Assembly (NCBI GenBank): GCA_020161695.1
Contig: JAIUOO010000001.1
Coordinates: 248,001 to 312,000, forward strand
From: Pseudomonadota bacterium
GTDB taxonomy: Bacteria > Pseudomonadota > Alphaproteobacteria > Rhizobiales > Phreatobacteraceae
Length of the DNA: 64,000 nucleotides
Direction of reading: 5' to 3'
Both the position numbers and the translations under genes were made by a program. The notes beneath the pieces are model-generated. The model saw only the letters and a program-made list of their open reading frames with translations, had not been told where the DNA came from and made no database searches. Positions 8,340 through 17,016 of this stretch are shown here, piece by piece. Numbering within the stretch: the stretch's first letter is position 1; every line of letters starts with the position of its first letter.

Positions 8340-9518
8340 ATGACCACTTCCCTCATCGAGACGCTGCGCCCGGAAGCTTCGGGCGCGCCCGCGAGCGGCA
8401 TCGTCGAACTGTCGAAATATGCGCGGAATGCCGGCGAGGTGATTCAGCTCTGGGTCGGCGAGGGCGATGCCCCGACCCCGTCCTTCATCTACGAGGCGGC
8501 AACGCGTTCGCTCGCCGCCGGCGAGACGACCTATACGTGGCAGCGCGGCATTCCCGAGCTCCGGCAGGCGCTGTCGGCCTATGCGTCCGAGCTCTACGAC
8601 CGGCCGCTGTCGCCCGAACGGTTCTTCGTCTGCGGTTCGGGCATGCAGGCGATCCAGATCGCCATGACCATGGTGGCCGGTCCCGGTGACGAGGTGATCA
8701 TCCCCTCGCCGACCTGGCCGAACGCGCCGGCCGCCGCGGGACTGCGCGGCGCGACGCCGGTCTTCGTCGAGCTCGACCACGGCAATCGCGGCTGGACGCT
8801 GGACCTCGACAAGCTCGAGGCGACGATCACGCCGAAGACCAAGGCCTTCTTCATCAACACGCCGTCGAACCCGACCGGCTGGACCGCGACGAAGGAAGAA
8901 CTCGCGGCGATCCTCGCCATCGCCCGCCGTCGCGGCATCTGGATCATCGCCGACGAAATCTACACCCGGTTCGTCTGGACCGGCGCGGAGAAGCGCGCGC
9001 CCTCGTTCCACGACGTCCGCGAGGACGGCGACCGCATCCTGTGGGTCAACACCTTCTCCAAGAACTGGGCGATGACCGGCTGGCGCACCGGCTGGGTGGA
9101 GGCTGACCCTTCGCTCGGCGACGTGGTCGAGAACCTGATCCAGTACTCGACCTCCGGCTCGCCGGTGTTCATCCAGCGCGCCTGCATCGTGGCGCTGGAG
9201 CGCGGCGGCGGCTTCCTCGACCACCAGATCGCCAAGGCCCGCAAGGCGCGCGACATCATTTCCGCCGCCGTCGAATCGACCGGCCGCTGCCGGTTCTCGC
9301 GGCCTGACGGCGCTTTCTACCTGTTCTTCGGCATCGACGGCGTCACTGATTCGAACGCCGCCGCGAAGAAGATCGTCGATCTCGCCAAGGTCGGCCTCGC
9401 GCCGGGCAGCGCCTTCGGACCCGGCGGCGAAGGCCACCTCCGGCTCTGCTATCTGCGCTCGCAGGACCAGATCGAAATCGCCGCCGAACGGCTGAAACAA
9501 GCCATTCCGCAGCTCTGA
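8340..9518 (+). CDS. Class I PLP-dependent aminotransferase
   Basis: This is an aspartate-aminotransferase-fold enzyme of 392 residues that transfers amino groups between an amino acid and a 2-oxo acid; the substrate is not evident. The PLP lysine is K241 in NTFSKNWAMTGWRTG, and NTPSNPTGW (residues about 178-186) and ADEIYTRF (about 209-216) are the other PLP-site motifs. The ATG at 8340 gives MTTSLIETLRPE; an in-frame ATG at 8292 would add 16 residues with no similarity to the family. It stands alone, about 100 bp before the molybdenum hydroxylase operon. A second, distinct class I aminotransferase is at 59012. Confidence 0.9.
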   Translation: MTTSLIETLRPEASGAPASGIVELSKYARNAGEVIQLWVGEGDAPTPSFIYEAATRSLAAGETTYTWQRGIPELRQALSAYASELYDRPLSPERFFVCGSGMQAIQIAMTMVAGPGDEVIIPSPTWPNAPAAAGLRGATPVFVELDHGNRGWTLDLDKLEATITPKTKAFFINTPSNPTGWTATKEELAAILAIARRRGIWIIADEIYTRFVWTGAEKRAPSFHDVREDGDRILWVNTFSKNWAMTGWRTGWVEADPSLGDVVENLIQYSTSGSPVFIQRACIVALERGGGFLDHQIAKARKARDIISAAVESTGRCRFSRPDGAFYLFFGIDGVTDSNAAAKKIVDLAKVGLAPGSAFGPGGEGHLRLCYLRSQDQIEIAAERLKQAIPQL

Positions 9519-9625
9519 GGCCGGCCCGCCGCGGTTCACAAATCCGTGCTGCGGCGCGGCAAGGCCTGTCGCGCCTCGGTCTTTGCGCCTAGCTTGGTCC
9601 CATTCCAGACAAGCGCGAGGCGACG

Positions 9626-10081
9626 ATGCTGACGCTCGACATCAACGGCCGGTCACATCAGATCGACGCCGATCCCGACATGCCGCTGCTGTGGGCGATC
9701 CGCGACCACGCCAATCTCACAGGCACCAAGTTCGGCTGCGGCAAGGCGCTGTGCGGCGCCTGCACGGTGCATGTCGACGGGCAGGCCGTGCGCTCCTGCT
9801 CGCTGCCGGCCGGCGACGCACAGGGCCGCAAGATCGTCACCATCGAGGGCCTCGACGGCCGCGTCGCCGAGGCGGTGCAGGCGTCGTGGCGCAAGCTCGA
9901 CGTCGTCCAGTGCGGCTATTGCCAGTCCGGGCAGATCATGAGCGCCATCGCCCTGCTCAGCGAGAACCGGACGCCGAGCGAGGACGACATCAACAACGCC
10001 ATGGACGGCAATATCTGCCGCTGCGGCACCTATGTGCGGATCAAGGCGGCGATCCAGGACGCTGCCCGGTCGCTGGCCTGA
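9626..10081 (+). CDS. (2Fe-2S)-binding small subunit of a molybdenum hydroxylase (IorA-like)
   Basis: This is the electron-transfer subunit of a xanthine-oxidase-family enzyme of the isoquinoline 1-oxidoreductase type. The product is 151 residues with two [2Fe-2S] sites: the plant-type cluster in [26 protein letters not shown] (about residues 33-58, positions of Cys typical), and the second cluster in [10 protein letters not shown] plus NICRCGTY. It is followed 14 bp downstream by the molybdopterin subunit gene. No FAD subunit gene is nearby, which fits the two-subunit IorAB layout. The true substrate is unknown: this family oxidises aldehydes, N-heterocycles and similar compounds. Confidence 0.92.
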   Translation: MLTLDINGRSHQIDADPDMPLLWAIRDHANLTGTKFGCGKALCGACTVHVDGQAVRSCSLPAGDAQGRKIVTIEGLDGRVAEAVQASWRKLDVVQCGYCQSGQIMSAIALLSENRTPSEDDINNAMDGNICRCGTYVRIKAAIQDAARSLA

Positions 10082-10095
10082 GGGAGGACGCATCC

Positions 10096-12357
10096 ATGAC
10101 CATCGCTCCCGAAGAGAAGACCATCGCCGCCGCCGTCACGGGCATGCGGCCGCAGCACCTGACGGTCGCTGCCGACGCCATCCGCTCCTACGAGGCCACC
10201 CGACGCGCTTTCCTGAAGGGCGGCGCGGCCCTCGGCGGCGCGCTGGTCGTCGCCGGCATTGCCGGCCCGAACGGCGAGGCTCTCGCGCAGGCGCCGGGCG
10301 CCAACCTTCCGGCCAACCCCGGCGCCTTCGTGCGGATCGCGCCGGACAACACCGTGACCGTCATCATCAAGGCCCTCGACAAGGGTCAGGGCGTGACGAC
10401 GGGGCTCACGACCATCGTCGCCGACGAGCTCGATGCCGACTGGAGCCAGATGCGCGCGGTCTTCGCGCCGGCCGACCACCGGCTCTACAACAACCTCCTG
10501 TTCGGCCCGGTCCAGGGCGTCGGCGGCTCGACCACCATCGCGGGCTCGTGGCTGCAGATGCGCAAGGCGGGCGCTGCGGCCAAGCAGATGCTCATCGCCG
10601 CCGCCGCCGCCGAATGGGGCGTGCCGGCCGCCGAGATCCGCGTCGCACGCGGCGTCGTCAGCCATGGCGGGCGGCAGGCGACCTTCGGCCAGCTCTCGGC
10701 CAAGGCCGCGACCATGCCGGTCGTCGCCGATCCGGCCCTCAAAGGCCCGGGCGACTGGACCCTGATCGGCAAGGACGGTGCGACGCCGCGCGTCGATTCC
10801 CTCGCCAAGACCTCGGGACAGGCGACCTTCTCCATCGATGTGCGCCGTCCCGGCATGCTGACCGCGCTGGTGGCCCATGCTCCGAAATTCGGCGGCAGGG
10901 TCAGGAGCTTCGACGCGGCCGAGACACGCAAGGTGAAGGGCGTCGTCGACGTGGTCGAGATACCGAGCGGCGTCGCCGTCGTCGCCCGCGACACATGGTC
11001 GGCGATGAAGGGCCGCGAGGCGCTGAAGGTCACCTGGGACTTCGCCGCCGCCGAAACCCGGTCGAGCGAGGCCATCATGGCCGAGTACAAGCGTCAGGCG
11101 GCCTCGCGCGGCCTCTCCGCCGGCCGGCGCGGCGATGCCGCGCAGGGCCTGTCGCGCGCCGCGAAAGTCATCGAGGCCGAGTTCGAGTTCCCCTATCTCG
11201 CCCACGGGCCGATGGAGCCGCTGAACGGCGTCATCGAGCGGCGGGCGGACGGCGGCATCGAGGCATGGGCCGGGTTCCAGTTCCAGACCGTGGAGCAGGC
11301 GACGGTGGCGGCCATCTGCGGCGTCGCCGCCAATCAGGTGCAGCTCAACACGCTGTTCGCCGGCGGCTCGTTCGGCCGGCGCGCCACGCCGACCTGCGAC
11401 TACGTGTCGGAGATGGCGCATATCCTCAAAGCCACCGGCTATCGCGCGCCGATCCATCTGGTCTGGACGCGCGAGGACGACATGCAGGCCGGCTATTACC
11501 GGCCGATGGTCTATCACAAGGTCCGCGCCGGCGTGGACGCGCAGGGCCGCATCGCCGGCTGGGAACACCGCATCGTCGGCAAGTCGATCCTCATCGGTTC
11601 GCCCTTCGAGGCGATGATGGTGGTCAACGGCGTCGATGCGACCACCGTCGAGGGCGCCAACGACACGCGCTACGACATCGCGAACCTGAACGTCGAGGTC
11701 CATAACGGCCGCGAGGGCGTGCCGGTCCTGTGGTGGCGGTCGGTCGGCCATACCCATACCGGCCAGGTGACCGAAGTGGTGATGGACGAACTGGCGCAGG
11801 CGGCCGGCAAGGACCCCCTCGCCTTCCGCCTCGACTATCTCGGCAAGGCGCCGCGCGATGCGGCGGTCCTCAGGCTCGCGGCCGAGAAGGCCGGCTGGGG
11901 CCAGCCCCTGCCGGCCGGCAAGGGACGCGGCATTGCGGTCCACGAGAGCTTCCGCACCCATGTCGCGATGGCGGCCGAGGTGACGGTGGACGGCGGCAAG
12001 GTGAAGGTCGACCGCATCGTCGCGGCGGTCGATTGCGGCATCGTGGTCAATCCGGACATCGTCCGCGCCCAGATCGAAGGCGCCGTCGGCTTCGCCCTGT
12101 CCTCCGTGCTCCGCAACCGCCTGACGCTGAAGGACGGCGAGGTGCAGGAGACCAACTTCGACACGTTCGAGCCGACCCGCATGTCGGAGATGCCGAAGGT
12201 CGAAGTCCATCTCATCGCCTCGACGGAACCGCCGACAGGCATCGGCGAGCCGGGCGTGCCGCTGGTCGGGCCGGCCATTTCCAACGCTGTCTTCGCGGCG
12301 ACCGGCAAGCGGCCGCGCTCGCTGCCGATCGATCTCAACCAGCTCGGCGGCGCCTGA
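10096..12357 (+). CDS. Molybdopterin-binding large subunit of a molybdenum hydroxylase (IorB-like)
   Basis: This is the catalytic subunit of the enzyme whose Fe-S subunit is encoded just upstream, 753 residues. A Tat-type leader (TRRAFLKGGAALGGALVVAG, residues 34-53) indicates folded export to the periplasm, as in IorB-type aldehyde or isoquinoline oxidoreductases. The C-terminal GIGEPGVPLVGPAISNAV carries the family's active-site glutamate, and FAGGSFGRRATPTCDYV lies mid-protein. The ATG at 10096 has GGGAGG at 10082-10087. An electron acceptor such as a periplasmic cytochrome is usual but is not encoded here. The substrate is not predictable. Confidence 0.9.
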   Translation: MTIAPEEKTIAAAVTGMRPQHLTVAADAIRSYEATRRAFLKGGAALGGALVVAGIAGPNGEALAQAPGANLPANPGAFVRIAPDNTVTVIIKALDKGQGVTTGLTTIVADELDADWSQMRAVFAPADHRLYNNLLFGPVQGVGGSTTIAGSWLQMRKAGAAAKQMLIAAAAAEWGVPAAEIRVARGVVSHGGRQATFGQLSAKAATMPVVADPALKGPGDWTLIGKDGATPRVDSLAKTSGQATFSIDVRRPGMLTALVAHAPKFGGRVRSFDAAETRKVKGVVDVVEIPSGVAVVARDTWSAMKGREALKVTWDFAAAETRSSEAIMAEYKRQAASRGLSAGRRGDAAQGLSRAAKVIEAEFEFPYLAHGPMEPLNGVIERRADGGIEAWAGFQFQTVEQATVAAICGVAANQVQLNTLFAGGSFGRRATPTCDYVSEMAHILKATGYRAPIHLVWTREDDMQAGYYRPMVYHKVRAGVDAQGRIAGWEHRIVGKSILIGSPFEAMMVVNGVDATTVEGANDTRYDIANLNVEVHNGREGVPVLWWRSVGHTHTGQVTEVVMDELAQAAGKDPLAFRLDYLGKAPRDAAVLRLAAEKAGWGQPLPAGKGRGIAVHESFRTHVAMAAEVTVDGGKVKVDRIVAAVDCGIVVNPDIVRAQIEGAVGFALSSVLRNRLTLKDGEVQETNFDTFEPTRMSEMPKVEVHLIASTEPPTGIGEPGVPLVGPAISNAVFAATGKRPRSLPIDLNQLGGA

Positions 12358-12387
12358 TCGCGCCGCCAATCTGGGCTTGTCGTGCTC

Positions 12388-12431
12388 GCATTCATTTCAC
12401 GCGAACCGGAGCCCGCGTCGCTTGAAAATGC
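12388..12431 (+). repeat. 44-bp palindromic repeat, copy B
   Basis: This copy runs from GCATTCAT to GAAAATGC and lies in the 174-bp gap between the IorB-like gene and the acyltransferase gene. Thirty-eight of 44 positions match copy A at 6467-6510. One stem end is less well paired than in copy A. It may serve as a post-operon hairpin. Confidence 0.85.
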
Positions 12432-12531
12432 TCGCGCACGTTCACCACGTTGCCGGGATGTCGTGGACGGGACCGGAGCTGCGGGGCGATAGTTGACGCC
12501 CCGTCAACAGCGTGACCCGCGAACGGACGCC

Positions 12532-13569
12532 ATGTCGGACATTGCTTCGGACCGGACCCAGCGCCCGGCCGCGACCCCTGCGGCCAAGCCCGCCCAGCGC
12601 CTCGCCAGCGTCGATGTCGCCAAGGGCATCGGCATCCTGCTGGTCGTCGTCGGCCATGTCGTCTCCCAGCAGGTGCCGGCCGGCCACGAATGGTACCGGA
12701 CGCTGAAGGACGCGATCTATTTCTTCCACATGCCGTTCTTCCTGGCGCTGAGCGGCTACGTGCTCGGCCTGTCCGCGCGCGCATGGACCGCCGACCGGCG
12801 CGCCTTCATCCTGGAGCGGCTCGACCGGCTGATCGTGCCGTTCTTCACGTTCGGGCTGCTGATCATCGCCGGCAAGTCGCTGTTCTCGCTGTTCCTGCAC
12901 GTCGACAACACGCAGGACAGCCTCCTCGCCTATCTCGACGGCCTGTTCATCCACACCAGCCGAAGCCCGGCCACGTCGGTCTGGTATCTCTATGCGGCCT
13001 TCATCTATGCCGTGGTCTTCCGGTTGGTGATCGCCCCGCGGCCGGCGATCCTGCCCGCCTTGCTCGTGGCAAGCCTCGTCCTGCCGTTCTTCGATATCCC
13101 GAACCTCTTCTATGCCGACCGCGTGCTGAAGTTCCTGCCCTTCTTCCTCATCGGCCTGTGGGCAGGGCGGCATCGCGACATGGTCGAGGAACAGGTCCGG
13201 CGGAGCGGCTGGCTCGCCATGATCGCGCTCGGCCTGTCCATCGTTCTGACGCTGCGGGCCGAATCCACGCTGTCGGTGTTCATCACGGCGCTGCTGTCGC
13301 TTCCCGCGCTCTACTGGCTGGCGCAGATCCTGTCCGAGCGCGGTGATCGCCTGTTCATGACGCTCGGCGCCTTCTCGATGGCGATCTACCTGCTCAATAC
13401 CATCACCATCGGCCTGACCAAGGGCGTCGGCTTCCTGTTCCTCAAATGGGACGGCAACGCCTTCTATCTCTACTTCGTCGTGCTGACGCTGGCCGGCATC
13501 GCCCTGCCGATCGCCGCCAAGCTCGTCCTCGACCGCATCGCACCACCGCTCGCGCGCTACATGCGCTGA
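12532..13569 (+). CDS. Acyltransferase family 3 membrane protein
   Basis: This is an integral membrane O-acyltransferase (Acyl_transf_3, the OafA/NodX/OpgC group) that typically acetylates or succinylates sugars on extracytoplasmic glycans. The product is 345 residues with about ten hydrophobic helices. Typical motifs are SVDVAKGIGILLVVVGHV (residues about 24-41), with the catalytic His in the first helix, and the following FFHMPFFLALSGYVLG. The start at 12532 (MSDIASDRTQRP) is preferred; thirteen more codons upstream in frame do not add conserved sequence. It is isolated from the exopolysaccharide locus, so its glycan substrate is unknown. Confidence 0.88.
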   Translation: MSDIASDRTQRPAATPAAKPAQRLASVDVAKGIGILLVVVGHVVSQQVPAGHEWYRTLKDAIYFFHMPFFLALSGYVLGLSARAWTADRRAFILERLDRLIVPFFTFGLLIIAGKSLFSLFLHVDNTQDSLLAYLDGLFIHTSRSPATSVWYLYAAFIYAVVFRLVIAPRPAILPALLVASLVLPFFDIPNLFYADRVLKFLPFFLIGLWAGRHRDMVEEQVRRSGWLAMIALGLSIVLTLRAESTLSVFITALLSLPALYWLAQILSERGDRLFMTLGAFSMAIYLLNTITIGLTKGVGFLFLKWDGNAFYLYFVVLTLAGIALPIAAKLVLDRIAPPLARYMR

Positions 13570-13606
13570 GGACCGGAGAGCAGAACCGCTCGCATCGGAG
13601 ACGGAA

Positions 13607-13636
13607 AACCCCGCCGACCTCTCGGCCAGCGGGGTT
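13607..13636 (-). terminator. Intrinsic terminator between convergent genes
   Basis: A perfect eight-base-pair stem (AACCCCGC / GCGGGGTT) with a 14-nt loop is followed, on the minus strand, by TTTTCC. It therefore fits best as the terminator of the HdeA-like gene at 13672-13905, and it may also stop transcription of the acyltransferase gene. Confidence 0.7.
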
Positions 13637-13671
13637 CAATCACGCGCCGAACGGACGCGCCGGGGCCTGCA

Positions 13672-13905
13672 TTACTGCAGCGCCTTGGTCATGGCATCGG
13701 CCAGCGAGGCGGTGGGATTGGCGCGGCAATAGGCGATGATCTTGGCGTCGTTCGGGTCGGTCGGCGGCGGGGTCTGACGCGCAGCGCGCATGGCGGCCTG
13801 CATTTCTTCGAGAGCCTTGAGATAGCCCGCGCAGGTGTCGGCCGACTGCGCCATGGCGCCGGACGTCATGAGCGCCAGCATGGCTGCGGCAATCAGGGAT
13901 TTCAT
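13672..13905 (-). CDS. Small periplasmic HdeA/HdeB-like protein
   Basis: The 77-residue precursor has a clean signal peptide (MKSLIAAAMLALMTSGAMAQ). The mature protein has exactly two cysteines (C25, C60) spaced as in HdeA-type acid-stress chaperones, and the C-terminal AYCRANPTASLADAMTKAL resembles the conserved CxxNPxxxLxDAL end of that group. HdeA-like proteins bind unfolded periplasmic proteins at low pH; that role here is inferred. The start at 13905 is chosen for the leader and the AAGAAAG purine stretch upstream. A longer reading frame is not supported. Confidence 0.65.
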   Translation of the reverse strand: MKSLIAAAMLALMTSGAMAQSADTCAGYLKALEEMQAAMRAARQTPPPTDPNDAKIIAYCRANPTASLADAMTKALQ

Positions 13906-14117
13906 GGGATTCACTTTCTTCGCGCCGGACAATCCCGGCCGCCTGCCGTTATCGGCTTTTGCCGCGTGCCGCCACGGCAACGCCAACAAAAAACACAGCC
14001 GAAACCCGGCAATGTGCGGCAAGCATGACGACGCTCCCGGCGCAAGCAACAAATCCCGGCATTGCCCGGCACTGCCCGGCGCCATTTCCAGGCTGGATGC
14101 GGAGCGGCGACGGGCCG

Positions 14118-15149
14118 TCAGCCCTTCCGGCTGACAGCGGCCTGCTCGAAGGTCGCCATGCCGTTATGGACGGCGAGCGCATTCCTGACGATGCCGCAGG
14201 CGAGCGCCGCGCCGGAGGCCTCGCCGAGGCGCATGCCGAGGTCGAGAAGCGGCCGCTTGCCGATCCGGTCGAGGACGCGGCCATGGGCCGGCTCCGCCGA
14301 GCGGTGGGCGGCGAGGCAATGGTCGAGGGCTGAAGGGTCCAGCGCATGCAGGACTGCGGCGGCGGCCGTCACCACATAGCCGTCGAGCAGCACGGGCACG
14401 CGCTGCAGACGGGCGGCGAGGATCGCGCCGGCAATGGCGGCGATCTCGCGCCCGCCGACCTTGCGCAGGATTTCCAGCGGGTCGCCGCCGGGGCCGCCGG
14501 CGCGCGCGACGGCGCGCTCCACCACCTCCGCCTTGCGCCTGACGCCATCGGCGTCGACGCCGGTGCCGGGACCGACCCAGTCGGTCGCGGCGCCACCGTA
14601 GAGGCCGTAATGGACGGCGGCGGCAATGGTGGTGTTGCCGATGCCCATCTCGCCGAGGCAGAGCAGGTCGGCGCCGACGATGGCTTCCATGCCGAAGGCG
14701 ATGGTGGCGGCACAGCCCGGCTCGTCCATCGCGTCCTCGGCCGTGATGTCGGGCGTCGGCACGTCGATGGCGAGGTCGAAGACCTTCAGGCCGATATCAT
14801 TGGCGACGCAGAGCTGGTTGATCGCCGCCCCGCCGGCCGCGAAATTCTCCAGCATCTGCCGGTTGACGCTGTCCGGGAACGCCGAGACGCCCTGCTTGGT
14901 CACGCCGTGGGCGGTGGCGAAGATGGCCACCAGCGGCCGGTCCACCCGCGGCTTCGGATCGGCCGACCAGGCGGCCACCCATTCGGCGATCTGTTCCAGC
15001 CGGCCGAGCGAGCCTGCCGGCTTGGTCAATTCGGCATCGCGCGCCCTGACGGCCGCGACCGCCGCCTCGTCGGGCCCGGGCATGCGCGACAGCAGGTCGC
15101 GAATGTCGTCGAAGGGAAGTCCCGAAGGGCTCGGAGGCGGATGGGCCAT
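14118..15149 (-). CDS. cobT: Nicotinate-nucleotide--dimethylbenzimidazole phosphoribosyltransferase
   Basis: Makes alpha-ribazole 5'-phosphate from dimethylbenzimidazole and nicotinate mononucleotide for the lower ligand of cobalamin. The product is 343 residues, typical of CobT/CobU. Diagnostic stretches are GSLGRLEQIAEWVA (about 47-60), FATAHGVTKQGVSAFP, LGEMGIGNTTIAAA and the C-terminal HNGMATFEQA with the catalytic Glu. It is divergent from cobS with 96 bp between the starts, so the two cobalamin nucleotide-loop genes probably share a promoter region. I did not see a cobalamin riboswitch there. Confidence 0.95.
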   Translation of the reverse strand: MAHPPPSPSGLPFDDIRDLLSRMPGPDEAAVAAVRARDAELTKPAGSLGRLEQIAEWVAAWSADPKPRVDRPLVAIFATAHGVTKQGVSAFPDSVNRQMLENFAAGGAAINQLCVANDIGLKVFDLAIDVPTPDITAEDAMDEPGCAATIAFGMEAIVGADLLCLGEMGIGNTTIAAAVHYGLYGGAATDWVGPGTGVDADGVRRKAEVVERAVARAGGPGGDPLEILRKVGGREIAAIAGAILAARLQRVPVLLDGYVVTAAAAVLHALDPSALDHCLAAHRSAEPAHGRVLDRIGKRPLLDLGMRLGEASGAALACGIVRNALAVHNGMATFEQAAVSRKG

Positions 15150-15245
15150 GGCGGACTTTCGGAATCGCGAGGCAGAAGCAGGGGCGCGACGGGTAGCAGG
15201 CCCGTCCCCGCTTCGACAAGCTGGCGGAACGTCGCCGCCGCCGCT

Positions 15246-16040
15246 ATGCGTCAGATCATGGACAATCCGGCCCTCTGGCGAGACACGATCCGGGCGCTGC
15301 GCTTCTTTTCGCGCCTGCCGCTGCCGGCCCTGCCCGGCGAAAGTGATCCGCATGCCGCACCCGACCTCGCGCGGCTGATGCCGGCCGTGCCGCTGGCCGG
15401 CCTCGTCCTCGGCGGGCTGGCGGGGATCGTGCTGATCGTCGCGGCAGGGCTCTGGCCCCCGACCATCGCCGCCATCCTGTGCGTGGCGGCCGCGGTGGCG
15501 ATGACCGGCGCTTTCCACGAGGACGGACTGGCCGACACCGCCGACAGTTTCGGCGGCTGGAGCGTCGAGCAGCGCCTCACCATCATGAAGGACAGCCGGA
15601 TCGGCACGTTCGGCGCGTCGGCGCTGATCGTCGGGCTCAGCCTGCGGGTCGCGGCCATAGCCGGCCTGCTGGCCGCGGCGGGCGCCGGCCGCACCGCGCT
15701 TGTGCTGGCCGCGTCAGGCGCCATCTCGCGGACGGCCGCGCTGATCCTCGCGGCCCATCTGCCGCCGGCCCGCCCGGACGGCGCCGCCCATGCGGCCGGC
15801 GTGCCGACGCCGGAGGGTTTCGGCCGCGCCTGCCTGACGGCCGCCGGCATCGCACTGCTCGCCTGGCCGGCCGCCGGCTTCGGCGGGGTGCTGGTCGCGC
15901 TGCTCGCCGCCGCTGGACTGGCGGTGATGGCCGAGCGCTTCGCCGTCCGGCATGTCGGCGGCCAGACCGGAGACATTGCGGGCGCAACGCAGCAGGTGAT
16001 CGAGATTGCCGTTCTGCTGGCATTGCTTATGTTCGCCTGA
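15246..16040 (+). CDS. cobS: Adenosylcobinamide-GDP ribazoletransferase
   Basis: This is the membrane enzyme that joins adenosylcobinamide-GDP with alpha-ribazole in the last steps of cobalamin assembly. The product is 264 residues and highly hydrophobic, with several helices. The acidic metal-binding motif DGLADTAD is at D93-D100, followed by SFGGWSVEQRLTIMKDSRIGTFG, which is typical of CobS/CobV. The ATG at 15246 is used; a second ATG four codons later (15258) is nearly as good. It uses the product of cobT, encoded divergently. The next gene, for a DUF1289 protein, starts 16 bp after its stop. Confidence 0.93.
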   Translation: MRQIMDNPALWRDTIRALRFFSRLPLPALPGESDPHAAPDLARLMPAVPLAGLVLGGLAGIVLIVAAGLWPPTIAAILCVAAAVAMTGAFHEDGLADTADSFGGWSVEQRLTIMKDSRIGTFGASALIVGLSLRVAAIAGLLAAAGAGRTALVLAASGAISRTAALILAAHLPPARPDGAAHAAGVPTPEGFGRACLTAAGIALLAWPAAGFGGVLVALLAAAGLAVMAERFAVRHVGGQTGDIAGATQQVIEIAVLLALLMFA

Positions 16041-16056
16041 GGCAACCGGAGCGGGC

Positions 16057-16245
16057 ATGCGAGGCGAAGCGATCGAGACCCCCTGCGTGAGGATCTGCCA
16101 GGTCAACGCGGAACGGCGCATCTGCGAGGGCTGCGGGCGCTCGCTCGCCGAGATCGGCGGCTGGCTGTCGATGAGCGCGGCGGAGCGCCGCCGGGTCATG
16201 GCCGAACTGCCGGCGCGACTCGCCAGCCTCCCGGGCGCGGCATGA
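16057..16245 (+). CDS. DUF1289 domain protein, small Cys-rich
   Basis: The 62-residue protein has four cysteines in the pattern C10-x3-C14-x8-C23-x2-C26 (TPCVRICQV...RICEGCGRS), followed by LAEIGGWLSMSAAERRRVM, the DUF1289 signature. The cysteines probably bind a metal or Fe-S cluster; the function is unknown. Its stop overlaps the start of the next gene (ATGA), so the two are translationally coupled. In other alphaproteobacteria DUF1289 genes are also found beside cobS or a retropepsin-like gene, which makes this layout ordinary. Confidence 0.85.
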   Translation: MRGEAIETPCVRICQVNAERRICEGCGRSLAEIGGWLSMSAAERRRVMAELPARLASLPGAA

Positions 16246-16958
16246 ATCTCCGCCCCGCCGTCTGGATACTCATCGCCCTCCTGGTCCTGCTGGTCGTTGT
16301 GCTGGCGATCCGCTCCGGCGACATGGCCACCGGCACGCTCGATGCCGGCGACTGGGCCCGGCTTGTCGGGCTGTCGGCGCTCGCCACGCTTTATGGCGCG
16401 ACGCTGATGGGCATGTTCCGCGGGCGCGGCGGTGAGGCGCTGCAGGCCGCGCTTGCCTGGCTCGCGATCGTGGCGGTGCTGGCTGTCGGCTATACCTATC
16501 GCTACGAGTTCGAAGCGGTCGGCCGGCGCGTCTTCGGCAATTTCCTGCCCGGCCTCGAGCAGGAGGGCGTCACCGGTTCGCGCGAGGTGACGATCTCGCG
16601 CGGCCCCGGCGGCACCTACGCCGCACGCGTCGCGGTCAACGGCGCGCGCGCCGTGCCGATGCTGGTCGATACCGGCGCCTCGGCGCTGGTTCTGACCGAT
16701 ACCGATGCGCGCCGCGCCGGCATCAGGGTGGACGAACTCGACTTCAGCGTGCCGGTGCAGACCGCCAACGGGCAGGCCATGACCGCCGCGACCACCGTCG
16801 AAAGCGTATCCGTCGGCCCCATCAGCGAACGGAACGTCCGCGCACTTGTCGCCCGCCCCGGCGCCCTGTCGTCGAGCCTGCTCGGCCACACCTTCCTCGA
16901 CCGGCTGGAAAGCTACGAGGTGCGCGGCGGGCGGATGGTGCTGCGCGGGCGCAACTGA
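16242..16958 (+). CDS. Membrane-anchored retropepsin-like aspartic protease (TIGR02281 type)
   Basis: This is a clan AA aspartic protease homologue of 238 residues. The N-terminus has three hydrophobic segments (about 7-23, 41-58 and 68-84), and the remainder is presumably periplasmic. The catalytic triad region is LVDTGASALVLT, with D143-T144-G145, and a single copy implies the enzyme works as a dimer, as retroviral proteases do. LLGHTFLDRLESYEVRGG near the C-terminus completes the fold. It overlaps the DUF1289 gene by four bases. The natural substrate is unknown. Confidence 0.85.
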   Translation: MNLRPAVWILIALLVLLVVVLAIRSGDMATGTLDAGDWARLVGLSALATLYGATLMGMFRGRGGEALQAALAWLAIVAVLAVGYTYRYEFEAVGRRVFGNFLPGLEQEGVTGSREVTISRGPGGTYAARVAVNGARAVPMLVDTGASALVLTDTDARRAGIRVDELDFSVPVQTANGQAMTAATTVESVSVGPISERNVRALVARPGALSSSLLGHTFLDRLESYEVRGGRMVLRGRN

Positions 16959-17016
16959 CCCGACCCTTGCCACCGCATGGCGGGCGTGAGCATTCTCCGC
17001 CGCCGGAGACATTGCC

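Noticed and set aside
10030..12369. 779-codon minus-strand reading frame opposite the IorB-like gene
   Set aside because: Antisense to a well-supported gene; no motif or start context; typical high-GC shadow.
15149..15246. Cobalamin riboswitch between cobT and cobS
   Set aside because: The gap is only 96 bp and lacks the B12-box-like GCCACTG segment.
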